Below, piece by piece: positions 33,937-39,933 of a stretch of DNA of 41,416 nucleotides. Source of the stretch: a bacterium (GTDB lineage Bacteria; Patescibacteriota; Andersenbacteria; UBA10190). The translations under genes and the position numbers were made by a program. The notes beneath the pieces are model-generated. The model had not been told where the DNA came from. It did no database searches and saw only the letters and a list, made by a program, of their open reading frames with translations. The stretch is from contig JAUYKA010000004.1 of NCBI GenBank assembly GCA_030698495.1, positions 1 through 41,416 of the forward strand, written 5' to 3'. Numbering within the stretch: position 1 is the stretch's first letter; each line of letters begins with the position of its first letter.

Positions 33937-33970
33937 GATTTGCTCCTTTGCGTGGCAGTCTCGAAACCGA

Positions 33971-34025
33971 CTCTGTTTCGTCTTTTTAAGACTCATCAGG
34001 CCGAGTACACACTCGACGACAGAGG
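33971..34025 (-). ncRNA. type III hammerhead ribozyme H2
   Basis: Minus-strand order: stem III 5' half CUCUGU (34019-34024); cleavage triplet GUC (34018-34020, its first two bases shared with stem III); stem I hairpin GUCGAG-UGUGUA-CUCGGC (34000-34017, one U.G); CUGAUGA (33993-33999); stem II GUCUU-AAA-AAGAC (33980-33992); GAAA (33976-33979); stem III 3' half CAGAG (33971-33975). Every invariant core base is present. Cleavage falls between 34018 and 34017, 81 nt before the ATG at 33936. Confidence 0.92.
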
Positions 34026-34132
34026 AAGGTTTTTATTATCAAGAACCTTCCGAAAAACTTGGTTAACCCTTTGTGGTTGGATGATCCACTCCTTCCAACC
34101 GGACCAGAACCCTCGGTGGAGAGGGTTTATGA
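34026..34132 (-). ncRNA. three-hairpin 3' module before hammerhead H2
   Basis: Downstream of the VWA stop codon. Hairpin 1 is ACCCTC-TCCACC-GAGGGT. Hairpin 2 is GGTTGG with CCAACC around a loop containing AAGGAGTGGAT. GGTTAACC follows, then hairpin 3, GGAAGGT/ACCTTCC with TTGATAATAA in its loop. The loops UCCAC of hairpin 1 and GUGGA of hairpin 2 can pair (kissing). The same module occurs at 35621-35720 with compensatory stem changes. Confidence 0.75.
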
Positions 34133-35533
34133 TTAGAAGCTGTCGATCCCGACACCCCCCGTCGACTTGGCGAAATCCACCAGTGACGGATTGCGCACTT
34201 CCATGGCAAAACCATGAACGCGCGTGCCGTTGACCTCCTGCTTCTTGAGACCCTGGATCGAAGTGTCTTCGTCTGTGAGGACGACGACCTCCGGGCGGTA
34301 CAGGGCAGCACCTTCCCGGATCATTTCCTCGATCTTCGTGTGAGCGGCGCGAACGGTGGCTGCAATGTCTGTGCCACCGCCAGAGAAGTTTCCTTTCGCG
34401 AACTTTTTCATGAGTTCGCGTGCCTCCTCTGGGGTTCCGGCATGCTCGACTCGCCCGAGTTGGGTGTCGAACACGCTGAGGAACACTTCTGCGTCTCCAG
34501 CAAGCACAGCCTTGAGGCGGTTCATCACCACCCCGGTGGCCTTCCAGTGCTTCTTGCCCCTCATCGAGCCGGAGCCATCGACGAGGATGAAAATGGCCTG
34601 CTTCTTCTCGAGGCGCGTCACACGTTCGCGCACCGGAAGCTGACCACTCACTGCCTGATAGAGAAAGTAGGACGGACTCTTCTGCCGCGTAGCCCAAGCA
34701 GTCTTTGCCACGCGCGAGAGTTCTCCAAGGTGTTTCATCGGCCGCTGCCGGACCTCTTCGCCAGCGGGATCGGGTTCGACCAAACGCTGCCGGCGAACCT
34801 GCAGTTTGGTGAACTGATCCAGCTTGCGCGAGATGTCCAACATGACTCGCTTGTCAGCACCGGGGACCAGATCCTCAGCGACCTTGAGTCGATCAAGACT
34901 CTTGGTGCCGCTTTTCTGGCCGTCTCCCTCGGGCGATTCCATGACGCTGTGGTTCTTGCCCTCGGGGTCGAGCATGTCCTGCTCTTCCTCGGACAGAGAA
35001 TCCACCTCATCCATGACTTCGTTCAATGCCTCGGCCACCCCTTCCGGTCTCTCGTTATCCGAGAAGATCGGCAGAGGCTCGCCCGCTTCGCCGCCACCTT
35101 GCCCACCTTGTTGCTTAGAAAGCAACTTGAGCAAGCTCATGGCCTGCTCGAGGGGGGTGTTGCCAGGAAACTGTGCGAGGTCCACCGTGTCGAGGAAATC
35201 CACGACATTCTGGTGGTACTTCATCGCTGCTTCCAGGCGGTCGTTGATGGCGACCTGTCGGTCTTTGGTGTATTTCCGCCCGCTGATGGGTTTGGAAACA
35301 CTCCATTCTCCTTCCGAGTCGGGAGCCGACAGGCTCTCCTCGACCCGATGCCGAACCAGGTCACGGTACTCGGACGGTGGGCTGATTCGGCCACCCGCCG
35401 CCAAGTTGCAGAGATCGGCCACAAGGTCTCTTGAGTACGACCCCAGGCCAACCTTCTGCGCCACCTCACGCATCTCATCTCCTGAGGGAGCGATATACGT
35501 AGGCGGAGGTGAAGTCCGAAAAGTGAATTGCAT
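34133..35533 (-). CDS. von Willebrand factor A protein (CobT/ViaA-like)
   Basis: 466 residues. The N-terminal 300 or so are mostly helical, with an acidic Gln/Gly/Glu-rich middle. The C-terminal 170 form a VWA domain. Its metal site is complete: DGSGSM near residue 317, a Thr in GGGTDIAAT, and LTDED for the last Asp. Such proteins work with MoxR-family AAA+ ATPases, which are encoded just upstream here; the pair resembles RavA-ViaA, CbbQ-CbbO or the CobS/CobT-like pairs of phages. The client is unknown. GGAGG upstream selects the ATG at 35533 over an in-frame TTG. The gene lies between two hammerheads. Confidence 0.88.
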   Translation of the reverse strand: MQFTFRTSPPPTYIAPSGDEMREVAQKVGLGSYSRDLVADLCNLAAGGRISPPSEYRDLVRHRVEESLSAPDSEGEWSVSKPISGRKYTKDRQVAINDRLEAAMKYHQNVVDFLDTVDLAQFPGNTPLEQAMSLLKLLSKQQGGQGGGEAGEPLPIFSDNERPEGVAEALNEVMDEVDSLSEEEQDMLDPEGKNHSVMESPEGDGQKSGTKSLDRLKVAEDLVPGADKRVMLDISRKLDQFTKLQVRRQRLVEPDPAGEEVRQRPMKHLGELSRVAKTAWATRQKSPSYFLYQAVSGQLPVRERVTRLEKKQAIFILVDGSGSMRGKKHWKATGVVMNRLKAVLAGDAEVFLSVFDTQLGRVEHAGTPEEARELMKKFAKGNFSGGGTDIAATVRAAHTKIEEMIREGAALYRPEVVVLTDEDTSIQGLKKQEVNGTRVHGFAMEVRNPSLVDFAKSTGGVGIDSF

Positions 35534-35565
35534 GTTCGTAACCTCCAAACGCGGTGTTTCGGACC

Positions 35566-35620
35566 CTCTCTGTTTCGACCTTTCGGTCTCGTCAGTCAGG
35601 ATACATACCCTGAGACAGAG
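35566..35620 (-). ncRNA. type III hammerhead ribozyme H1
   Basis: Minus-strand order: stem III 5' half CUCUGU (35615-35620); GUC (35614-35616, overlapping stem III); stem I UCAGG...CCUGA (35596-35613); CUGACGA (35589-35595); stem II GACC-GAAA-GGUC (35577-35588); GAAA (35573-35576); stem III 3' half CAGAG (35568-35572). All core positions agree with the hammerhead consensus (CUGANGA, GAAA, GUC). Cleavage between 35614 and 35613 lies 80 nt before the VWA ATG at 35533. Confidence 0.92.
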
Positions 35621-35722
35621 GGAGGTTTTATTATCGAGACCTCCTAACTCGGTTAACCCTTGTGACTAGTTATCCACTCCTTACTAGTCTGACCAGTGAC
35701 TCTCGGTGGAGAGAGTTTTTCG
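35621..35722 (-). ncRNA. three-hairpin 3' module before hammerhead H1
   Basis: Starts a few bases after the MoxR stop. Hairpin 1 is ACTCTC-TCCACC-GAGAGT. Hairpin 2 is GACTAGT/ACTAGTC with AAGGAGTGGATA in the loop. GGTTAACC follows, then hairpin 3, GGAGGT/ACCTCC with TCGATAATAA in its loop. The loop sequences equal those of the 34026 module while the stems differ and remain paired. It would become the 3' end of the moxR message after cleavage. Confidence 0.75.
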
Positions 35723-36802
35723 TTAGGCGCGGGTGTTATCCAGCGCCATCCGCTGCGCCTCAGCGGCTTTTTCCGAAGCGGAATCGCGGACACGCTTGCG
35801 GCGATCCGTGAGTCCGTCGGTGACCTTCAACTTGGCCACCTCGTCCTGGAAGGCCAAGAGGCGCTTGGCCACCTGCAACAACTTGATGGGAGAGTCCTTG
35901 GCCGAGGACTGTTCGCTGAGCAGTGTCTGGAGCTTGCGCTCCGCATCGCTCAGTCGCGCCTCAGCTTCGGCTCGCTCGTAGGCGGCATCGAGTTCCGCCT
36001 TCAAGTTGGCCGCGAACTGCTCCATGCCGGGCAGATAGCAGAGATCGAGGAGATCCTGCTTTTCCACCTTGCCGGAGCCACGCAGCTCAGCCGCCGCCTT
36101 CACCACGCCGAGAGCGTGGACCGCAGTCCGAGGCGACACGACGTCGCCGTTCTCGCTGGCCTTGGCCATGACTTCCGCCAGGACGCGAGTGGTGCCATTC
36201 AGATCGGCACCGCGGAGTTGCGGGGCGACTTTCCCAAAGAGTTCGAGGTAGTCCTGAGCCGTATAGGACGGCCAGGACACTTTGTACTGCAGCGGGAAGC
36301 GCTCGATGAGAGCGGCAGCGGCAGGCCCCAGATCAGCGATTTCCGAGGGATCCTTGTTCGTGACCGCGATGATGACTTTCGTCTTCATCGGGTACGATTG
36401 GGACCCCTTGCGCAGTTTCTTCGCGGTGAGGGTGTCCTTCAGCGCCAGCAACACCGTTGCCGGAGCATCGAACATCTCCTCGAACACCGCGAAGTCCTTC
36501 GCGAGAAAGCTCTGATCCGGGAAGTATTTGAGAACCTTGTCACGCTCAAGGGCAGCGAAGTCGAGACCGCCCCAAAGGGTGGCCTCATCCATGCCTTCAC
36601 CGAAGGACTGGACGTACACGTCGTCATCTTTGGCGACCACGGACAGTGCCGCGGTGACCATTTCTGACTTGCCGTGTCCGCCCGGGCCCCAGAGGAGCAC
36701 ATTCTTTCCTGACGCGACGGCCAGGGAAAGGATCCGTGCCAGCTCCTGGTGACGGATGAACTTCGAGCCCAGAGCTTCCGAAATACGCACAAACAGGTTC
36801 AT
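35723..36802 (-). CDS. MoxR-family AAA+ ATPase
   Basis: 359 residues. Walker A is GPGGHGKS (39-46). The Walker B position reads FAVFEEMF (104-111), with Glu in place of the usual Asp, a departure worth noting. Sensor 1 is AVTN (146-149) and the arginine finger lies in ALIERF (R168). A helical lid and a long C-terminal coiled part follow (about residues 240-359, with charged heptad-like runs). MoxR ATPases remodel clients together with VWA partners, encoded next here. AGGAGG six bases upstream selects the ATG at 36802 rather than 36865. First gene of the hammerhead operon. Confidence 0.88.
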   Translation of the reverse strand: MNLFVRISEALGSKFIRHQELARILSLAVASGKNVLLWGPGGHGKSEMVTAALSVVAKDDDVYVQSFGEGMDEATLWGGLDFAALERDKVLKYFPDQSFLAKDFAVFEEMFDAPATVLLALKDTLTAKKLRKGSQSYPMKTKVIIAVTNKDPSEIADLGPAAAALIERFPLQYKVSWPSYTAQDYLELFGKVAPQLRGADLNGTTRVLAEVMAKASENGDVVSPRTAVHALGVVKAAAELRGSGKVEKQDLLDLCYLPGMEQFAANLKAELDAAYERAEAEARLSDAERKLQTLLSEQSSAKDSPIKLLQVAKRLLAFQDEVAKLKVTDGLTDRRKRVRDSASEKAAEAQRMALDNTRA

Positions 36803-37741
36803 CGCAAACCTCCTGACCCGATTGTTGGGTCTTGGATTGGGCTTGCCCTTGGAGGGGGCAAGCAATTTCTTGTTTGTCCCTCACCACAGGGCATCCCGTG
36901 GTTTGGATCTCTGTAACCATACAGAGAGGGCTACTCACAATTAGTGTGGCTGGTCGGCCACTTGCGAGCAGCGCCTCTCGTTATGAGAAGTAGGGTTAGA
37001 TCACACCAGTCCAAGAACTGGTGGGGAGGGAAAGTGTGTTATCCGTGCCGCCCGGAGGCGGCTTTGGTATTCTTGCTTTCCTCCATCCCGCTTTACATGA
37101 AGTAAAGTGGGAATCTTGGATGCGTGTTGTTTACCTTGGACCAGGTTCTCTCCTGACATTGCGATCCTGTGTCAACTTAATGACTCGTCCAAAGCTGCAA
37201 CCAGCGCCTGTAAAGAACAATCTTTAGTGAAAGAACAAATACGATCCTAAAGAACTAAACTCTCCTGATTTATGGGACTTATATCCCACTTATGTGCTGA
37301 ACACTGTCGGCATTGATTTTGAGAATTGAGCCGGTGTTACAACACATGAGTGGGAAGTGAATAAGTGTTTACCTCATTCACATCCCTCATCAAGGCCTGT
37401 GCATGGGAACTACTGGTATATTTTCCCAGGTCGCTGCTCGTCATGCCCCTTGTTTATTCGGTTGTTAAGGTGCGATCCGTTTCTCTCCTGCCACAGTGGT
37501 GGGTGCGAGAGAGGCACACTCACTACTGTGGCTCGGTAACAAAAGAAGCGGTTACGCGACTTGTCCGAATCCTGGATACGAATATCAGGAAGAGAGGTAG
37601 ACAAATCACCTAACCGCTTCTTACTAGACTTGGTCCCTTTCGGGGTGGCTGGCGCTAGTAAATGTAGTTGCCAGTTCTCTCCTGATTCGATCCTTTTGTT
37701 GTAAAGTGCAGGTGCCTTTCGGCTGTTGGTGTTTTGATGTT
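36803..37741 (-). ncRNA. long structured leader of the accessory operon
   Basis: About 940 nt between promoter P2 and the MoxR start, without a convincing gene. On the minus strand it reads as a chain of hairpins: GCC-GAAA-GGC (near 37715), CCC-GAAA-GGG (near 37637), GAAGCGGTTA/TAACCGCTTC (37611-37620 with 37545-37554), CCACAGT/ACTGTGG (about 37490-37531), GCCGCC-TCCG-GGCGGC (about 37047-37062), CACCAGT/ACTGGTG (about 37008-37027), CTCTGTA/TACAGAG and GCTTGCCC/GGGCAAGC (36841-36863). CAGGAGAG occurs four times (37149, 37262, 37484, 37678), each close to a GGATCG word. TTACTAG (37654) with CTAGTAA (37621) would make a pseudoknot with CTGGC/GCCAG. Confidence 0.6.
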
Positions 37742-37747
37742 GCGGCC

Positions 37748-37776
37748 ATCCTAGCATACCTAGTGGTATTTGTCAA
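37748..37776 (-). promoter_or_regulatory. promoter P2 of the accessory operon
   Basis: Minus strand: TTGACA (37771-37776), 17-base spacer, TAGGAT (37748-37753), with a TG one base before the -10 box. Transcript start near 37741. Confidence 0.75.
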
Positions 37777-37871
37777 GGGTCATTTTGGAGCATTTCTGAA
37801 GGGGTCCCTTGGCCTTGCCCGCCGTAGCCTTGGCGAAGGCTGGGAAGCCTTTATCTAGGCTTCTTCTGCCC

Positions 37872-37961
37872 TTACCTAGCTTTGGCGATGCGCCTGGGCT
37901 TGACTGGGGGCTTTGCTAAATGGCTGGTTGGAAGGTTCATCGCTTCGTCTGTTACCTCCAT
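37872..37961 (-). CDS. possible leader peptide downstream of P1, 29 aa
   Basis: ATG at 37961 about 11 nt after the predicted P1 start, stop TAA at 37872. A second in-frame ATG at 37940 lies about 15 bases after GGAGG. The peptide is basic and proline-rich at its end (KPPVKPRRIAKAR). It overlaps a short palindrome of the TAGCTTTGGCGA type. Unknown; may be chance. Confidence 0.25.
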   Translation of the reverse strand: MEVTDEAMNLPTSHLAKPPVKPRRIAKAR

Positions 37962-37978
37962 CTCTATCGTAACAATAT

Positions 37979-38007
37979 ATTATACTCCTATTAGAGATAA
38001 ATGTCAA
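37979..38007 (-). promoter_or_regulatory. consensus promoter P1 of the accessory operon
   Basis: Minus strand: TTGACA (38002-38007), 17-base spacer, TATAAT (37979-37984), a full consensus match. It is about 230 bases upstream of P2 and reads toward the operon. Confidence 0.85.
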
Positions 38008-38020
38008 TAGTGCAACTATT
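38006..38020. promoter_or_regulatory. palindromic operator candidate at P1
   Basis: AATAGT-GCA-ACTATT, a perfect inverted repeat touching the -35 box of P1. The half-site ACTATT recurs at 38518-38523, on the -10 box of the HTH gene promoter. This suggests control of both promoters by the HTH protein (inference). Confidence 0.5.
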
Positions 38021-38053
38021 AAAGTAGCCTAATAAAGCCAATAATAGTAGTTC

Positions 38054-38170
38054 CAAATGTCCACAAGGTCAGAACTGTTTGGAATTAAATATGTAAAAGA
38101 AATAGCGGTATTCGCGGAGATTTATGAGAGAAGTGTTCTGAAAACGGCTAATTTTTCTATTTTGATAAAA
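38054..38170. repeat. right copy of the flanking direct repeat, blocks 1 and 2
   Basis: GTCCACAAGGTCAGAAC-TTTGGAA corresponds to the TCCAA...TTGGAA block at 30811. The stretch around AACGGCTAATTTTTCTATTT (38138-38168) corresponds to 30890-30920. Afterwards the sequence leaves the left copy and continues with the HTH gene unit. Confidence 0.75.
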
Positions 38171-38182
38171 AGTTTGGAATTA

Positions 38183-38219
38183 AAGAAAACCCCCAGCCTG
38201 TTTTTGATTTGCTGGAGGG
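38183..38219 (-). terminator. terminator of the HTH gene
   Basis: Minus strand: CCCTCCAGC pairs with GCTGGGGG, then TTTTCTTT. Confidence 0.7.
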
Positions 38220-38260
38220 TGAGTCTGTGGCCTGTTCGGTTTCGAAAACGCTCAAAAGAG

Positions 38261-38458
38261 TTAGTGGGAGGCCAATATATCCGAAAGGCGTTTGCGCACG
38301 GTCTCCCGAACGGATCCTTCCAGGGGAATGCTTTTCCCCTCGAGCCATCTATTAATAGTACCTTCGCTGACGACGAACTTGTCTGCTAGTTCGGACTTAC
38401 TAATGCCAGAGTCAATGCACTGTTGAACTAGGGTCGCAAACGAAGTCTCTTGTGTCAT
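38261..38458 (-). CDS. small helix-turn-helix regulator, 65 aa
   Basis: A compact all-helical DNA-binding protein. ISKSELADKFVVSEGTINRW (about residues 18-37) is a clear HTH_3/Cro-type motif, with LADKF as the first helix and TINRW in the recognition helix. AGGAG six bases upstream selects the ATG at 38458. It sits between the halves of the right-hand direct repeat and is absent from the left-hand one. Its own promoter and terminator make it a separate unit. It likely represses itself and P1 through ACTATT sites. Confidence 0.85.
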   Translation of the reverse strand: MTQETSFATLVQQCIDSGISKSELADKFVVSEGTINRWLEGKSIPLEGSVRETVRKRLSDILASH

Positions 38459-38520
38459 GACCATCTCCTAAAAAGAGCCATGTTACTCAAAGGTGTAAAA
38501 ATCACCGCAACACTTAAACT

Positions 38521-38548
38521 ATTATATCTAAAGAGACTTGGCTAGCAA
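38521..38548 (-). promoter_or_regulatory. promoter of the HTH gene
   Basis: Minus strand: TTGCTA (38543-38548), 16-base spacer, TATAAT (38521-38526). An ACTATT half-site overlaps the -10 box. Confidence 0.6.
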
Positions 38549-38565
38549 GCGCTCAAACAATACAA

Positions 38566-38720
38566 ACAATACAACACCCGATGTTTGAATATATGAATAT
38601 ACACCTCACATTAAGGGAGCTCTTCAGTCCACTCCTCTGATGAGGAGATACTTCAGAGTTCTCGAATTCAAGGAGGCGTTATTAAATAAGGTCACCTTCG
38701 GTAACCCATTCTCGAGTCCA
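38566..38720. repeat. right copy of the flanking direct repeat, block 3
   Basis: About 100 bases from ACAATACAACACCCGATG match 30923-31025 nearly base for base. A small hairpin with a changed arm (GGTCACC-TTC-GGTAACC against GGTCAC-TTGC-GTGACC) and CATTCTCGAGTCC follow. The last bases run into the 3' end of the tRNA-Tyr gene. Confidence 0.85.
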
Positions 38721-38789
38721 GGGGGTTGGAGTTGAACCAACCTAAACGGGTTTTACAGACCCGCGCATCAGCCGCTCTGCCACCCCTGG
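38717..38789 (-). tRNA. tRNA-Tyr (GTA), archaeal-like, short variable loop
   Basis: 73 nt. Acceptor CCAGGGG/CCCCTGG with discriminator A, so the first pair is C1:G72. Anticodon stem CGGGT/ACCCG with loop CTGTAAA, anticodon GTA. Variable loop of five bases (TTTAG), T arm GTTGG-TTCAACT-CCAAC. Bacterial tRNA-Tyr normally has G1:C72 and a long variable arm; this one has the archaeal/eukaryotic features. No CCA is encoded. A matching archaeal-type TyrRS lies 1.1 kb away. Confidence 0.92.
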
Positions 38790-39104
38790 TAAAAACTCTA
38801 TTTACAATAATACTATGAAAACCAAACAATACCTTAATTAACAGGGAAATTATTGCCCCTCATAACTCCAAAGGAGCGGCGTGGGGCCACCCCTGGCTTT
38901 TAATTAGTAGTAAGTAGAAAGTAGCACGCAGTAAGGGATTACACTTTTCTGCAAACCACCATATTCCATTGCTTGGCTTTACAACCAAGTACTTGATAGT
39001 ATACTAGGCCGTAATGTCAAGGCAAGAGGTGAGATAACAAAGTCTAACAAAACGCTCTTTTCACAGCAAGGCTTATAAGGCGCTACAATTAATAAAAATA
39101 ATCA
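38790..39104. other. spacer between tRNA-Tyr and the first tRNA-Thr
   Basis: No gene seen. GCCACCCCTGG, the tRNA-Tyr acceptor-end word, recurs at 38885-38895. The remainder is A/T-rich with a CTTGG...CCAAG hairpin near 38972-38990. Confidence 0.4.
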
Positions 39105-39192
39105 TCCCGCATCAGCGGGACACCAAAATTTTGCATTTTGATTTTCTTGTCCCGCGTAGCCTTGCCGCGAAGTGGGATGCATTTTAAATTTA
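39105..39192. repeat. palindromic block upstream of tRNA-Thr(TGT)
   Basis: CCCGC-ATCA-GCGGG, then ACACCAAAATTTTGCATTTTG, then a second hairpin with the GTAGCCTTGCCGCGA core flanked by TCCC and GGGA. The first part recurs at 41013-41060 ahead of the other tRNA-Thr. Confidence 0.7.
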
Positions 39193-39212
39193 GGCTGCGA
39201 TAGCAGCCGCAT

Positions 39213-39284
39213 GCCAGCTTAGCTCAGTGGTAGAGCAACACTTTTGTAAAGTGAAGGTCCCGAGTTCGAATCTCGGAGCTGGCT
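39213..39284 (+). tRNA. tRNA-Thr (TGT)
   Basis: 72 nt. Acceptor GCCAGCT/AGCTGGC, discriminator T. D arm AGCTCAGTGGTAGAGC, anticodon loop TTTGTAA (TGT), T arm CCGAG-TTCGAAT-CTCGG. One A.A mismatch at the top of the anticodon stem. CCA not encoded. Confidence 0.95.
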
Positions 39285-39295
39285 CAAAGTCAGTT

Positions 39296-39380
39296 CGCCG
39301 TGAACCACGTAGGGTTCACGGCGCCATGCACCCCATGTGGTGCATGGCGAATCCCGCTCGCCGGATTGGCGAGCGACAGC
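39296..39380. other. three consecutive perfect hairpins
   Basis: CGCCGTGAACC/GGTTCACGGCG, CCATGCACC/GGTGCATGG and CGCTCGCC/GGCGAGCG. TTCG and CGAA flank the first two, so these could form a three-way junction. They separate tRNA-Thr from the 39432 gene and might act as transcript ends or processing signals. Confidence 0.6.
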
Positions 39381-39431
39381 TGGCTCCGTAATTGTTCTCT
39401 TCAACAACACTTCAGGAAAAGGTGTTCCAAA

Positions 39432-39857
39432 ATGGGAAAGACCAAAACCCCGGACAAGTGTGAAGCCTTGGGTAAAACACTGGCTGCCTTAGCTAAAGGG
39501 TGCGGCCTTGAGATCGTTGTTCGCGCGGCCCAGCCTTCGGAGCAGCTTCCTGAACACCGGGAAAACACTACCGAAGAACGGGAAGCAATCCGTCAACACA
39601 AGATTGATGACCTGTTCTGGCTGGGAGACAAGATTGCCAACGACGACGCATTTCGCGGCCGAGTCGAAGGGCAATATGTGGCGGTGTATGACCGGAGACT
39701 CATCTGCAGCGCCACTTCCGCCAAACCGGCCAGCCAAAGAGCCGCCAAAGTACTCAAGGTTCCCGAGGGGGCTATTCTCATTGTCCCTATAAAGGTAAGA
39801 GATCCTGACGCCGACGAGGCCTACCAAAACTTACAGCACGAACTGGGCATTGCCTAA
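39432..39857 (+). CDS. hypothetical protein, 141 aa
   Basis: Not recognised. AAAAGGTG about eight bases upstream supports the ATG at 39432; the frame is open to 39300 but runs through hairpins there. The protein is soluble. It has an N-terminal helical part (EALGKTLAALAKGCGLEIV), a charged middle (EEREAIRQHKIDDLFWLGDKI) and a C-terminal beta-like part (VEGQYVAVYDRRLICS, GAILIVPIKV). The frame ends at TAA just before the tyrS spacer. Its place between tRNA-Thr and tyrS gives no functional clue. Confidence 0.6.
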   Translation: MGKTKTPDKCEALGKTLAALAKGCGLEIVVRAAQPSEQLPEHRENTTEEREAIRQHKIDDLFWLGDKIANDDAFRGRVEGQYVAVYDRRLICSATSAKPASQRAAKVLKVPEGAILIVPIKVRDPDADEAYQNLQHELGIA

Positions 39858-39933
39858 CCACCCCAACCCGCTCGCCCCTCAAAAGGCGAGCTTTCCATAT
39901 AGCCTAAATCCAAACATCTGCTATGCTATTTAC

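Noticed and set aside
34214-35434. 406-codon open frame on the + strand opposite the VWA gene
   Set aside because: It is a G+C-driven shadow of the VWA gene, whose motifs, ribosome site and operon context are convincing.
37337-37444. 35-codon frame with AAGGGG before its ATG, inside the same leader
   Set aside because: Weak ribosome site, no family, and located in hairpin-rich RNA; not enough support for a gene.
35723-37741. An RNA phage or viroid-like origin for the ribozyme region
   Set aside because: The region is DNA with consensus sigma-70 promoters and AAA+/VWA genes; the hammerheads alone do not justify such an origin.
37410-37757. 115-codon open frame in the leader of the accessory operon
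   Set aside because: It starts next to the P2 -10 box, has no ribosome site, and its codons are occupied by strong hairpins, so it is probably a chance frame.
38600-38670. CTGATGA followed by GAA in the flanking direct repeat (also at about 30990), resembling a hammerhead core
   Set aside because: There is no closed stem I between a GUC and CTGATGA, and stem II would need bulges; the bases are better explained by simple CTCCTC/GAGGAG-type hairpins.
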